NCBI GenBank assembly: GCA_002428445.1
Contig: DIWJ01000059.1
Coordinates: 1 to 28,254, forward strand
Reading direction: 5' to 3'
Length of the DNA stretch: 28,254 nt
Source: Syntrophaceae bacterium UBA6109
GTDB lineage: Bacteria; Desulfobacterota; Syntrophia; Syntrophales; UBA6109
Shown here: positions 8,837 through 16,327 of the stretch, one piece after another
How the letters are laid out: each line of letters opens with the position of its first letter
How positions within the stretch are numbered: position 1 is the stretch's first letter
Made by a program: the position numbers and the translations under genes
Notes under the pieces: generated by a model
The model's input: the letters and a program-made list of their open reading frames with translations, nothing else
Databases searched by the model: none
Told to the model about the DNA's origin: nothing

Positions 8837-8990
8837 AACGCTTACTCCTCTCTGTAAGTCAGATTGTGAGATGCATCATTACGAGACCTTTTCTAATGAA
8901 GGTGTCGTCAACTTCGGAAAAAATCTTTCCGGACCTGTTCGCCGCCCTCCTTTCCAGATACCTCGCCGTCTCCGGCAAACGTCCCATTCG

Positions 8991-9140
8991 CTACAATACT
9001 TTCCGTCCCTGAATGACTCTGACCAGCACAACGACAACGGCAATTACCAGCAGGATATGAATAAAATTACCCATCGTATTGCCGGTCACCAGCCCCAGAA
9101 GCCATAAAACGATCAGAACCACAGCAATCGTCCACAACAT
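8991..9140 (-). CDS. 49-residue membrane peptide, lmo0937-family-like
   Basis: Short frame MLWTIAVVLIVLWLLGLVTG... ending VRVIQGRKVL, stop TAG at 8991-8993. It has two hydrophobic segments (about residues 3-20 and 26-42) joined by a polar GNTMGN turn and a basic tail. The start is supported by a near-perfect Shine-Dalgarno, AAAGGAGG, five to seven bases upstream of ATG at 9140. The sequence resembles the lmo0937 family of small membrane proteins, which are widespread and often stress-linked, with no known biochemical function. It sits between the zinc-ribbon gene (148 bp upstream) and the BON lipoprotein gene, all in one direction. Confidence 0.85.
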   Translation of the reverse strand: MLWTIAVVLIVLWLLGLVTGNTMGNFIHILLVIAVVVVLVRVIQGRKVL

Positions 9141-9287
9141 GTGATCCTCCTTTCTCAGGGTGGAATCCGGCCACCCGGTTCAATCCACGTTCCCGGCCCG
9201 TCCGCGCCCCTTTTTTTCTATTGTGAACTTCATGTCCGCGGTCCTGTTCAGAAACCGGAGGGCAACCGGATCCATAACGTCTTCTGC

Positions 9288-9494
9288 CTAGGGCCTTATT
9301 TGCTCCTCCCTCTTGGAGAGGGACACCGCCGGACGCGCTCTCATCAACTGCCGATTCTCCAAAATAACCGGGTCCACAATCTCCCCGCAGATCAGACATT
9401 TCCATCCCCAAAATTGTTCGTGGTGACCATAAAACTTGTCATAGATCAAGGCACCCCTGCAACGAAGACATTTCCTGGGAAGCGATTTTTCCAT
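9288..9494 (-). CDS. Small zinc-ribbon protein, coupled to the ABM protein
   Basis: 68 residues from ATG at 9494. Two CxxC pairs, CLRC (near residue 9-12) and CLIC (near 33-36), form a likely zinc ribbon, with aromatic FYGHHEQFWGWK between them. The family is not recognised; function unknown. The ATG shares its A with the TGA stop of the preceding gene (TGATG) and has GGAGGG seven bases upstream, so the two are translationally coupled and almost certainly one operon under the sigma-54 promoter at 9811. The C-terminus is basic/polar. No membrane segment, so cytoplasmic. Confidence 0.75.
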   Translation of the reverse strand: MEKSLPRKCLRCRGALIYDKFYGHHEQFWGWKCLICGEIVDPVILENRQLMRARPAVSLSKREEQIRP

Positions 9495-9799
9495 CAAGTA
9501 CCCTCCATGCGCGCCGCGGCGCCGACGGTGTGGAATACGATTTCATAGGGCCCTTCGAGAAGGTACACCGCGCCCCGGAACACCCCGAACAGCTTCGACT
9601 TCAGGTGGGTTATGAGGCTCTTCCGGGAATCCCATTCTTCAAGAACAAAGAGCCGATTTTCGTCCTCGGTACTCTGGCAGAAGTCGCAGCGCTGGCAGCC
9701 CTTCTGCATCTCTATGGACGCGGACAGCGCGGCAAGCGTCTGCGTCAATTCCAGACGCTTCTCAGAAAGGACATTCATTCGTATGACAACCAGGATCAT
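9494..9799 (-). CDS. ABM-fold (antibiotic biosynthesis monooxygenase-like) protein with a CxxCxxC motif
   Basis: 101 residues from ATG at 9799. The opening MILVVIRMNVLSEKRLELTQ is the first strand and helix of the ferredoxin-like ABM fold, followed by KGCQRCDFCQSTED, RLFVLEEWDS and LITHLKSKLFGVFRGA, the usual order for YgiN-type putative quinol monooxygenases. The loop after strand 1 has three cysteines in CxxCxxC spacing (residues about 33-39), which may bind metal or be redox-active. Extending the frame upstream to 9964 would translate the regulatory module, so that is rejected. The start sits only about one base downstream of the predicted sigma-54 transcription start, implying a leaderless or nearly leaderless message unless ATG at 9778 is used. 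Overlaps the zinc-ribbon gene by one base. Confidence 0.8.
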   Translation of the reverse strand: MILVVIRMNVLSEKRLELTQTLAALSASIEMQKGCQRCDFCQSTEDENRLFVLEEWDSRKSLITHLKSKLFGVFRGAVYLLEGPYEIVFHTVGAAARMEGT

Positions 9800-9810
9800 G
9801 CAGATGTAAT

Positions 9811-9828
9811 AGCAAATGGGCTGCCAGT
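9811..9828 (-). promoter_or_regulatory. Sigma-54 (-24/-12) promoter, module 2, upstream of the ABM/zinc-ribbon operon
   Basis: Minus-strand sequence ACTGGCAGCCCATTTGCT: GG at 9825-9824, ten bases, GC at 9813-9812. Matches the RpoN consensus and modules 1 and 3 (CCATTTGCT shared by all). Predicted start of transcription near 9800, immediately before the ABM start codon at 9799. Confidence 0.8.
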
Positions 9829-9925
9829 CCCCGACTGGAAACAATAAGTTCTCACATTTACTTTCAAAACAGCGACTTAGACGGACAGGAGCGGACGGCG
9901 GAAGAGAAGGAGCGAATCCATTTGG

Positions 9926-9959
9926 CCTCAATATTTGGTGGAACCTCAGTATGTTGAGG
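9926..9959 (-). promoter_or_regulatory. Upstream activator site (tandem dyads), module 2
   Basis: Dyads at 9926-9941 (CCTCAATATTTGGTGG) and 9944-9959 (CCTCAGTATGTTGAGG) separated by AA. The centre is 118 bp upstream of the -24 GG at 9825-9824, the same distance as in the other two modules. The outer arms also form a nine-pair inverted repeat (CCTCAATAT / ATGTTGAGG, one G-T pair). Confidence 0.8.
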
Positions 9960-10034
9960 GGCATGGAAAGTGAAACCCGGCTCTTTTCTCCTTCAAGGCA
10001 AGGGCAGCTGCACGAACTCCCCTGCTTCTTTCAA

Positions 10035-10075
10035 CAACAAAGCCGATGCCTCAACCGGAAGCACCGGCCTTGTTG
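10035..10075 (-). terminator. Hairpin just downstream of the DUF932 gene
   Basis: In the minus-strand transcript CAACAAGGCCGGTGC (10075-10061) pairs with GCATCGGCTTTGTTG (10049-10035), a 15-pair stem with two G-U pairs and an 11-base loop. It begins 19 bp after the DUF932 stop. There is no following U-run, so it may be a weak or Rho-aided terminator or a 3'-end stabiliser. Confidence 0.5.
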
Positions 10076-10093
10076 ATCGTTTGCAGCCCTGAT

Positions 10094-11182
10094 TCAGGCT
10101 GTCATCATCTGCTCCGCCAGGTGGAACGCCTTCAACTTTAATTGCTCGCCGCGGCCGAACCAGATTGAATCCAATCGTGTGGCCGCATCCTCGCCAAGCA
10201 TCATGTGGTCCGTGTATTCGGTCACGCTGTTGAAAGCCCCCCACACCGTCCCGCGCGAGAGATGTGCGCCCCGTCCGGAATCATGCAACTGAAGCACGCT
10301 GTTCCGGATCTTCTCGGTTCTTTCCGTGTTCTCCGCCTCTTCATTATCCGGGACCAGTGCCTGCACGTACTGCCGCAGTTGCTCCTCCGTGATTTTTTTG
10401 TACGCCATCCCGTTGAAGAGGATATCGAGTTCATCGTATAGGGAATTGGACCATCGGAGGATGGCGGCCGCCTGTTCTGAATTCTTTGCCGCGTTTGTTG
10501 TATGGCTGATTTGAATTTCTCCCGCGCCCTGCAAGGCCGACGTCAGAGTGTTGCTGCAGATGACACGGATGGGAGTAAGCTTCACTCGAACATGTGAGCT
10601 GCCGTCATGGGTATTTGTGAGCAGCAGATACCTGTTGATGATGTCGTTGCCATGAACCTTAACGTAGCCCGGCAGTTTCGCCAGGATCCAAATACGTTCA
10701 CCCTTGCCGAAGACTCCGGCTGTCTCGTATGTCGCCTCACCCGCAGAAACAAGTGCATCGAAGAATTTGAAGGCATCGATATTCTGAATTGGCTCGTATC
10801 TCTCGTTGACGAAGCCCAGAACGTCCTCGGTATCCGTTCGCACGATTGCATACGCATCCTGCTCCTTCAACTCTCTCTGCTTTTTCACGACAGTGAAATT
10901 CAACCCGGACATGACGATTGCATGTCTTGCAGTCCTGGCATGACTCAACTCGATTCCGAGATTCTGCCACGGAGATGGGCCCGTCTCGGGATACGGCGAA
11001 AGAGTCTGCGGAACCCGCAGTCCCAGTCTTCGTAATGTCGTGTCAGTCACTGTGGAATGATTAAAGGGATGATTTGCGACGGTGATATTGAAGACCGGAA
11101 AAATCTCCCCGGACAGAGTGTTCTGCCACCCAAGAAATTGCGCGTCTGAATCCGAACCAGGTAGTTTGCTGTGTTCCAGCAT
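10094..11182 (-). CDS. DUF932 (phage/plasmid-like TIGR03299-type) protein
   Basis: 362 residues from ATG at 11182, chosen because GGAG lies six bases upstream (GGAGTCTGACATG); a frame extension to a TTG at 11314 has no such support. Recognisable DUF932 core: LNFTVVKKQREL, AIVRTDTEDVLGFVNERYEPIQN, then WILAKLPGYVKV and RVKLTPIRVICSNTLTSAL, followed by a helical C-terminal half. The family occurs in phages, plasmids and chromosomes, sometimes near DNA-processing genes; no activity is established. It is soluble, without a signal peptide. It is the first gene after the Kai-linked activator gene, with its own sigma-54 module (module 3) in the 335-bp gap; predicted leader about 150 nt. What a DUF932 protein does in this setting is unknown. 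Confidence 0.85.
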   Translation of the reverse strand: MLEHSKLPGSDSDAQFLGWQNTLSGEIFPVFNITVANHPFNHSTVTDTTLRRLGLRVPQTLSPYPETGPSPWQNLGIELSHARTARHAIVMSGLNFTVVKKQRELKEQDAYAIVRTDTEDVLGFVNERYEPIQNIDAFKFFDALVSAGEATYETAGVFGKGERIWILAKLPGYVKVHGNDIINRYLLLTNTHDGSSHVRVKLTPIRVICSNTLTSALQGAGEIQISHTTNAAKNSEQAAAILRWSNSLYDELDILFNGMAYKKITEEQLRQYVQALVPDNEEAENTERTEKIRNSVLQLHDSGRGAHLSRGTVWGAFNSVTEYTDHMMLGEDAATRLDSIWFGRGEQLKLKAFHLAEQMMTA

Positions 11183-11343
11183 GTCAGACTCCGTCCGCAT
11201 TGAATTCGGCAACGAGCGCATCCCCCTTGGCTTGGCGCGGGGTGAACGAGTGGATACTGGATAATATTTCCCAAGAAGCGAAGATCCTCCCCGGCATGCG
11301 GCAAAGAGCTTCAATGATCCAACTGACTTGGCAAGGAAGTAAT

Positions 11344-11361
11344 AGCAAATGGCCTGCCAAT
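11344..11361 (-). promoter_or_regulatory. Sigma-54 (-24/-12) promoter, module 3, upstream of the DUF932 gene
   Basis: Minus-strand sequence ATTGGCAGGCCATTTGCT: GG at 11358-11357, ten bases, GC at 11346-11345, the best match of the three to the RpoN consensus. Transcription is predicted to begin near 11334, giving a leader of about 150 nt before the DUF932 ATG at 11182. The gap 11183-11517 otherwise holds the activator site and no gene. Confidence 0.85.
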
Positions 11362-11458
11362 AGCCGGGCGAGAGCCGGAATCTTTGATTATTCTTTTAAT
11401 AACATAGGCTTAGATTAATGGGAGAGAACGGCGGAAAGGCATGAGAGACTTCGTCCGC

Positions 11459-11492
11459 CCTCAATATTTGGTGGGACCTCAACATTTTGAGG
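11459..11492 (-). promoter_or_regulatory. Upstream activator site (tandem dyads), module 3
   Basis: Dyads at 11459-11474 (CCTCAATATTTGGTGG) and 11477-11492 (CCTCAACATTTTGAGG, a perfect palindrome in its outer six bases), separated by GA. The two 16-mers are identical at 13 positions, which shows the block is a tandem repeat of one binding site. The centre is 118 bp upstream of the -24 GG. The block starts 25 bp beyond the stop codon of the sigma-54 activator gene. Confidence 0.85.
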
Positions 11493-11517
11493 GATACTTC
11501 GGGGAAAGATGGAAAAT

Positions 11518-13497
11518 CTAGGCCGGTTCTTTTGTCTCCGGCCTGACGATCGCGAGCTTATGCATCCTCGCTCTCAAGGTGCTCGGGTGGAGGCCCAGGA
11601 TTATTGCGGCCCCGTCCTTTCCCTCGACGCGCCATTGGGTCTCGGAAAGGATCTTAAGAATCTGGTTTCGCTCCGTCCCTTCCAGTGTCCTGATCGCGGA
11701 TGAAATCGGAGCGGCTGAAGTCTCCAGTTTGTCTGCCAGCTGCAAGACCGGCCCGGTACACAGGATCACGGCTCGTTCAATGATGCTTTCCAGTTCCCGG
11801 ACGTTCCCGGGCCACGGATAATCCTGAAGCGCATTCATCGCCTCCTTATCGATCGACGTGATCTGTTTCCCCAATTTTCTGGAATATCGCTCTATGAAGG
11901 CCTGGACCATCTGCGGGATGTCTTCTTTGCGCTGCCGCAGGGGCGGAACCGTGATGGGAAAGACGTTCAGCCGATAGTAAAGATCCTGCCGAAACCGGCC
12001 ATTGCGGACCGCTTCCTCCAGGTTTCGATTGGTCGTTGCGACGATCCGTACATCGACTTTTGTGGTATGGGACGAGCCCAGGCGCTCAAACTCGTTATGC
12101 TGAATCACCCGGAGAAACTTTCCCTGAACCTCCAGCGGCAGCTCCCCGATCTCGTCCAGGCAAAGGGTGGAACCATCGGCAACCTCGAAGCGGCCTACCC
12201 GCCGGGTATCGGCCCCGGTAAATGCCCCCTTCTCCCGGCCGAACAATTCGCTCTCAATCAGATTGCCCGGCAGGGCAGCACAATTCACCGTGATCAGGGG
12301 CCGTTCCCTGCGGGGACTCATGCTGTGGATGGCAGAAGCGATCAGCTCCTTCCCCGTGCCGGTCTCGCCAAGAATGAGGACCGTTGTGTTCGAAGGAGCA
12401 ACTTGTTCTGCCCGATAGAGAACATACTTGAGACCGTCGCTTTGCCCGAGAATACTCTCAAATCGATGTTTCAATTTGTTCTCTTGACGGAAGTAAATAT
12501 TCTCGGCCTCGAGCCGTTCTTTCAATATATTGATTTCAGAAAGAGCCGCCCTGAGATCGGACGTCCTCGCTTCCACCTGCTCTTCGAGCCCGTCATGGGC
12601 TTTCCGCAGGTCCTGCTCCATCTTCCTGCGCTCGGTATTGTCCACCATTACGACAACGACACCGGCGAAACCCTTCTGGGTGGTCAGTAAGTTTGCGCTC
12701 AACAGAAAGGAAGAAAAATCCTTACCCCGTCGTTTGAGAGTGACCTCAAGCGCGTGGATACCCTTGCCGCTCATCGCAGATAGAAGGGCAAAGGCGGTTC
12801 CATCGGGACAGAGGAGGGGGAATGCCTCGTCAAATGCCTGGAAGATCGGGCTTCTGCCCAAGAGCTTGTTCGCCGACTGACTTGCGCGGATGATGCGGCC
12901 CTTTTCGTCGCAGAGAACAAAGATTTCCGCAGCTTGCTGGAGGATTTGCGTTGTCAGTCTTTCCTCCGCCAGCATCGCTTCATTGTTTTTCTGCTCCGTC
13001 AGGTCGGTGACCACCAGGCACGCCGCACCGGGGATATCCCCGTGCTGAAGGGAACTCACGGAAAGCAGGGTGGGTACGGAATCTCCACCCCTCGTCTTCA
13101 AGGGCATTTCCATCCTGCTGTTTCCCTTGAGGCCTTGCTCGAACAAGGCTTCAAACGATGGAAAATCTGCCGAGGATATGTATTGGCGCATTGAAGATCC
13201 CATGATTCCTTCCAGGGATCCATTGACGATGTCCGCGAAACGCTGGTTGCAGAAAAGGATCATGCCGTCGTGGGCCAGGGTCACGGCCCCTTCGTTCATG
13301 GTTTCGACCATGATCCGGTAAGGAAGATCGGCGCCCGATAGTGTAAAGACCCGATCTCCCTCCGCTGTTTTGACAACCAGGCCGTCCACCTCGCCGCTCA
13401 GGATGGCGCGCAGGGTTTCCTCCGTTTCCATCATCCGCGCTGTAAGTTTCTGCAATTCATCCGAAAGCTGCTGGCGTGATTTGTACGATTTTTTCAT
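11518..13497 (-). CDS. PAS-domain sigma-54-dependent enhancer-binding protein (Kai-linked)
   Basis: 659 residues. N-terminal helix, then a short module common in Kai-cluster sensors ([12 protein letters not shown], then [17 protein letters not shown]), PAS domains at about 65-175 and 185-300, a coiled coil at about 305-345, and the AAA+ domain: Walker A GETGTGKE from residue 377, GAFTGA loop (contacts sigma-54) at 424-429, Walker [10 protein letters not shown], sensor motif VATTNRNL and arginine finger region [14 protein letters not shown] Fis-type helix-turn-helix ends the protein ([21 protein letters not shown]). There is no receiver domain, so control is through the PAS domains or partner proteins, not Asp phosphorylation. 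It is the fourth gene of the kaiC-kaiB-kaiB run, 10 bp after the second kaiB, and is the only such activator in the window. Three matching sigma-54 modules lie downstream. Confidence 0.93.
   Translation of the reverse strand: MKKSYKSRQQLSDELQKLTARMMETEETLRAILSGEVDGLVVKTAEGDRVFTLSGADLPYRIMVETMNEGAVTLAHDGMILFCNQRFADIVNGSLEGIMGSSMRQYISSADFPSFEALFEQGLKGNSRMEMPLKTRGGDSVPTLLSVSSLQHGDIPGAACLVVTDLTEQKNNEAMLAEERLTTQILQQAAEIFVLCDEKGRIIRASQSANKLLGRSPIFQAFDEAFPLLCPDGTAFALLSAMSGKGIHALEVTLKRRGKDFSSFLLSANLLTTQKGFAGVVVVMVDNTERRKMEQDLRKAHDGLEEQVEARTSDLRAALSEINILKERLEAENIYFRQENKLKHRFESILGQSDGLKYVLYRAEQVAPSNTTVLILGETGTGKELIASAIHSMSPRRERPLITVNCAALPGNLIESELFGREKGAFTGADTRRVGRFEVADGSTLCLDEIGELPLEVQGKFLRVIQHNEFERLGSSHTTKVDVRIVATTNRNLEEAVRNGRFRQDLYYRLNVFPITVPPLRQRKEDIPQMVQAFIERYSRKLGKQITSIDKEAMNALQDYPWPGNVRELESIIERAVILCTGPVLQLADKLETSAAPISSAIRTLEGTERNQILKILSETQWRVEGKDGAAIILGLHPSTLRARMHKLAIVRPETKEPA
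11520..11544 (-). terminator. Hairpin overlapping the 3' end of the activator gene
   Basis: AGGCCGG (11544-11538 on the minus strand) pairs perfectly with CCGGCCT (11526-11520), with an 11-base loop, followed by AGATTTTCC. The stem covers the last codons and the stop of the activator gene. A short T-run follows, so this is a plausible weak terminator separating the kai operon from module 3. Confidence 0.45.
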
Positions 13498-13507
13498 GGA
13501 TTCGTAC

Positions 13508-13852
13508 TCATGAATTCTTGGGTGTCAGATCGATCCCCACAAGAAACCTCTCCGTATCCGACATGCTTCCGATGAGCTTCCGGAGCGGTAAGGGAAGTTG
13601 CTTGATGAGCGTCGGAGTGGCAATAATCTGTTCTCCTTTGGCCAGCTTGGGCTGCTGGTAGATGTCGATCACCTTGAGTTCGTAACGGCCCCGCAGGTGT
13701 TCTTCACAGAGTCTCTGAACATTGGCGATTGCCTGGGTCGACTTTGGGGTCATCCCCGTAACATAAAGCCGGAGAACATACTTTGCCGGTTCCCGCTTCG
13801 CGGCCGCTTTTTCGAATTCTTCCGTGCTTGTTTTCTCTTTTTTGATCCCCAT
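13508..13852 (-). CDS. kaiB: KaiB-family protein (second copy)
   Basis: 114 residues. A basic, charged N-terminal extension of about 25 residues precedes the KaiB core: [20 protein letters not shown], then [38 protein letters not shown] and [19 protein letters not shown]. KaiB is a thioredoxin-like protein that changes fold and docks on the KaiC CI ring. This copy differs clearly from its neighbour across the core (for example [17 protein letters not shown] against [17 protein letters not shown]), so it is a diverged paralogue and not a recent duplicate. It sits 28 bp after the first kaiB and 10 bp before the activator gene, so the three are probably one operon. Weak Shine-Dalgarno. Confidence 0.93.
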   Translation of the reverse strand: MGIKKEKTSTEEFEKAAAKREPAKYVLRLYVTGMTPKSTQAIANVQRLCEEHLRGRYELKVIDIYQQPKLAKGEQIIATPTLIKQLPLPLRKLIGSMSDTERFLVGIDLTPKNS

Positions 13853-13880
13853 CGCCGTTGCACCAAAATTGATTTTATCA

Positions 13881-14210
13881 TCAGGAGACGGAACGAATGT
13901 CGAGGCCTACCAGCACGCGCTCGGTATCGGCCAGATCTCCGATAATCTTCTTAAGCGGTTCCGGAAGCTTCCTGACCAGAGTCGGTAAGGCAATAATCTG
14001 GTCCCCCTTGGCAAGCTTGGGATTCTTTAGAAGGTCGATCACTTCAATGCTGTATTTCCCCGCGAGGTGCTCTTCGCAGATCTTCTTTAAATTGGAGAAG
14101 GCCGCAATCGATTTCGGGGTCTGACCGGCCACATATAACCGGAGATTCCAGGTTTTCTCCGTCGAATCGGTCTTTGCCGCGCTCCCCTTCTCCGTCGTGC
14201 CAGCTTTCAT
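13881..14210 (-). CDS. kaiB: KaiB-family protein (first copy)
   Basis: 109 residues. About 20 polar residues precede the core: [59 protein letters not shown] and [15 protein letters not shown]. All the main KaiB landmarks are present. Its ATG overlaps the kaiC stop as ATGA (4 bp), so it is translationally coupled to kaiC and is the likeliest direct partner of this KaiC. In cyanobacteria KaiB brings KaiC back to the dephosphorylated state by sequestering KaiA; no KaiA is encoded here, so the role must differ, as in other non-cyanobacterial KaiBC systems. Confidence 0.95.
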   Translation of the reverse strand: MKAGTTEKGSAAKTDSTEKTWNLRLYVAGQTPKSIAAFSNLKKICEEHLAGKYSIEVIDLLKNPKLAKGDQIIALPTLVRKLPEPLKKIIGDLADTERVLVGLDIRSVS

Positions 14211-15952
14211 CTTGATCTCCTTGATCCCTTCTTTTTCGAGCGCAGCGCCTGCGGAGTTGAAGGCGCCCCCTCGCGAAGATGAGACATTTTCAAACGGTTT
14301 TCCGCCAGGGCGGCTTGTCTATCCCGCTCCTCTTCCGTCAGCGAATGCAGCTCTTCAGATTCCGCTTCGAACTCGGCGCGGAGGGCGGCGATCTTTGCTT
14401 CCAGCGCTTCTCTTTTGCGCTCCTGCCCGCGGAGCCTGCGATCCGACTCACAACGCACTGCCAGTTCTGAAGCCTTTTCCGCGGCTTCCTGGGCTGCCCT
14501 GGCACTGCCGGTTAATACCTCGCCGGCGCCGGTATAGATGTCGACCAGGTCGATGCCCTCGTTCGTAAGCAGGAACTCTTGAATCTGGTTGGAGTGGGCC
14601 ATGCCGCGGGACTTCAAAATGTAGAGGCCCCGGTTGCGCTCCCCTTTGAGTTCGATATCCCGGAGGAGAAGCCAGGTATCGATCAGAGAAGAGATCTCTT
14701 CACTCGTACGCTCAAGGCCGCCTCCAAAATGGGTGAGATCCGTAAGCAGGGTGGAAATCTGCTCCATCTTCAAATAGTCGATCAGGCGCGTCAAGATGGA
14801 TTTGACCTCCGATGCCGTTCCTGCGTTGATCAGGTTGCTGATCGGATCCACAATGAAGACCTGGGGCTTGAACTCCTCGATCACCTTGTGGAACGTGACG
14901 AGATGCATCTCGAGGCCGTAAAGCGAAGGCCGGGCCGAATGAAACCTGAGAAGCCCCCGCTTCACCCACCGGTCGAGATGCAGGCCGATGGAGCCCATGT
15001 TCCGGATGATCTGCCTGGGCGATTCCTCAAAGGCAAAATACAGGCAGCGCTCGCCCCGGCGGCAGGCGGCGTCCGCAAAGGTGGCCGATAAACTTGTCTT
15101 GCCCGTGCCCGCGGTACCGGAGACAAGGATGGTGCTGCCCCTGTAGAACCCCTTCCCGCCAAACATCGCATCCAGCTTGGGGACACCCGTGGCGACGCGC
15201 TCCCTGGAAACCGGGTAATCAAGCCCCAGGGAAGTGATGGGCAGGATGGCGAGCCCCCTGTCGTCGATCAGGAAGGGATATTCGTCGGCGCCGTGGGGTG
15301 ATCCGCGGTACTTGACGATGCGCAGGCGGCGGGTGGCAATTTGGTCGGTGATGCGGAAATCGAGGAAGATCACGCAATCGGCCACGTATTCTTCAAGCCC
15401 GAAGCGTGTCAGGGTCTTGTCGCCGCTTTCCCCCGTAACGACGGCCGTCACACCGCGTTCTTTCAACCAGTGAAACAGCCGGCGCAACTCTGCCCGAATG
15501 ATGGCGGAATTGGACAGACCGGAGAAAAGTGCCTCTATAGTATCCAGGACAACCCGTTTCGCTCCGACGGAATCGATGGCCATCCCCAGGCGAATGAACA
15601 ATCCTTCCAGGTCGTATTCGCCCGTCTCCTGAATCTCGCTGCGTTCGATGTAGACGTGGTCCATTGCAATCAGGCCGCGCGACATCATGTCATCGAGATC
15701 GAAACCGAGGGAGCTGAAGTTCTTCGCGAGATCCTTCGGCGTCTCCTCGAAGGTCATGAAGACCCCGGGTTCTCCATATTGTATGGCGCCCCGCATGAGA
15801 AACTCCATGGCCAGGAGTGTCTTGCCGGAACCCGCACTTCCGCAGACCAGTGTCGGCCGGCCTTTCGGAAGCCCTCCCTTCGTGATTTCATCGAGACCCC
15901 TGATGCCCGTCGGGCATTTTTCAAGAACAACACCATGCTTTGCCTTAGCCAT
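14207..15952 (-). CDS. kaiC: KaiC-family double-RecA ATPase/autokinase
   Basis: 581 residues. Two RecA-like domains: CI with Walker A GSAGSGKT at 38-45 and the glutamate pair in TFEETP; CII with Walker A GTAGTGKT at 279-286 and AFEESP. The autophosphorylation segment is conserved: T416, S421 and S422 align with T426, S431 and T432 of Synechococcus KaiC, so both main sites carry a hydroxyl but the second is Ser in place of Thr. After CII there is a charged coiled-coil tail of about 75 residues (from about 500, rich in E, R, A), replacing the short KaiA-binding tail of cyanobacterial KaiC (519 residues). No KaiA is present. ATG at 15952 has GGAAGG seven bases upstream. First gene of the kaiC-kaiB-kaiB-activator run. 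Confidence 0.95.
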   Translation of the reverse strand: MAKAKHGVVLEKCPTGIRGLDEITKGGLPKGRPTLVCGSAGSGKTLLAMEFLMRGAIQYGEPGVFMTFEETPKDLAKNFSSLGFDLDDMMSRGLIAMDHVYIERSEIQETGEYDLEGLFIRLGMAIDSVGAKRVVLDTIEALFSGLSNSAIIRAELRRLFHWLKERGVTAVVTGESGDKTLTRFGLEEYVADCVIFLDFRITDQIATRRLRIVKYRGSPHGADEYPFLIDDRGLAILPITSLGLDYPVSRERVATGVPKLDAMFGGKGFYRGSTILVSGTAGTGKTSLSATFADAACRRGERCLYFAFEESPRQIIRNMGSIGLHLDRWVKRGLLRFHSARPSLYGLEMHLVTFHKVIEEFKPQVFIVDPISNLINAGTASEVKSILTRLIDYLKMEQISTLLTDLTHFGGGLERTSEEISSLIDTWLLLRDIELKGERNRGLYILKSRGMAHSNQIQEFLLTNEGIDLVDIYTGAGEVLTGSARAAQEAAEKASELAVRCESDRRLRGQERKREALEAKIAALRAEFEAESEELHSLTEEERDRQAALAENRLKMSHLREGAPSTPQALRSKKKGSRRSR

Positions 15953-16176
15953 CAGTCACCTTCCAGCACCTTTCTCATCTGACGTAATGCGAGCCGGATA
16001 TCGCCAGGGCCGCCCGGCAGAATCCGCCCCGCCCTCGAGTACCGCGGATCATCCCGGGGTTTTGAGCGAGGGGGGATCACGCTCTTCTCGTGTAAATTTA
16101 TCAAATCATCCGGCCCTTTGCAATGGAAAGGATGTCGAAACGATGCGTATTCCTGTGAGGACGTCCAGCTCATCAT
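15952..16176 (-). CDS. Possible small leader ORF overlapping the kaiC start
   Basis: 74 residues from a double ATG at 16176 with GGGAAGAAG just upstream; its TGA overlaps the kaiC ATG by one base (TGATG). The last 20 residues (DIRLALRQMRKVLEGD end) look protein-like, the first 50 less so, and no family is recognised. It may be a genuine small gene coupled to kaiC, or simply an open frame over the kaiC leader. The rest of the gap to 16327 holds only the DUF134 promoter. Confidence 0.3.
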   Translation of the reverse strand: MMSWTSSQEYASFRHPFHCKGPDDLINLHEKSVIPPRSKPRDDPRYSRAGRILPGGPGDIRLALRQMRKVLEGD

Positions 16177-16279
16177 CTTCTTCCCGGGGCGTTGCTCTTC
16201 TCAAAAAAACCTCTTTCAGGCGTCATTGCCGTCGGGAGTCAGGGGCTCTATCCCCCCATGACGAACCTGTTCCGGGTGC

Positions 16280-16308
16280 TTGACATATTATGAGCGTATG
16301 CTTATTAT
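16280..16308 (+). promoter_or_regulatory. Sigma-70-type promoter of the DUF134/NifX-like operon
   Basis: TTGACA at 16280-16285, a 17-bp spacer and TATTAT at 16303-16308: a perfect -35, ideal spacing and one mismatch in the -10. Transcription would start near 16315, about 13 bases before the DUF134 ATG at 16328. The core overlaps a direct repeat of TATTATG (16286 and 16303) around AGCGTATGCT, a possible operator for the DNA-binding protein it drives. Confidence 0.75.
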
Positions 16309-16327
16309 GCAGCTACGGAGATTGTTC

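Noticed and set aside
9800..9964. N-terminal extension of the ABM protein through the upstream region
   Set aside because: The extension translates the sigma-54 promoter and enhancer; a similar false peptide (ILRFHQI) arises from module 1 at 2545-2650, showing that it reflects shared DNA, not protein.
2489..11497. The three similar 150-bp intergenic stretches as a MITE or other mobile repeat
   Set aside because: Only the promoter, enhancer and a few bases between are conserved, there are no terminal repeats or target duplications, and all three copies point at gene starts with fixed spacing.
13508..15952. Calling the Kai genes a circadian clock
   Set aside because: No KaiA, SasA or RpaA is visible, and two KaiB copies are unusual; non-cyanobacterial KaiBC has been tied to stress adaptation, so rhythmicity cannot be claimed.
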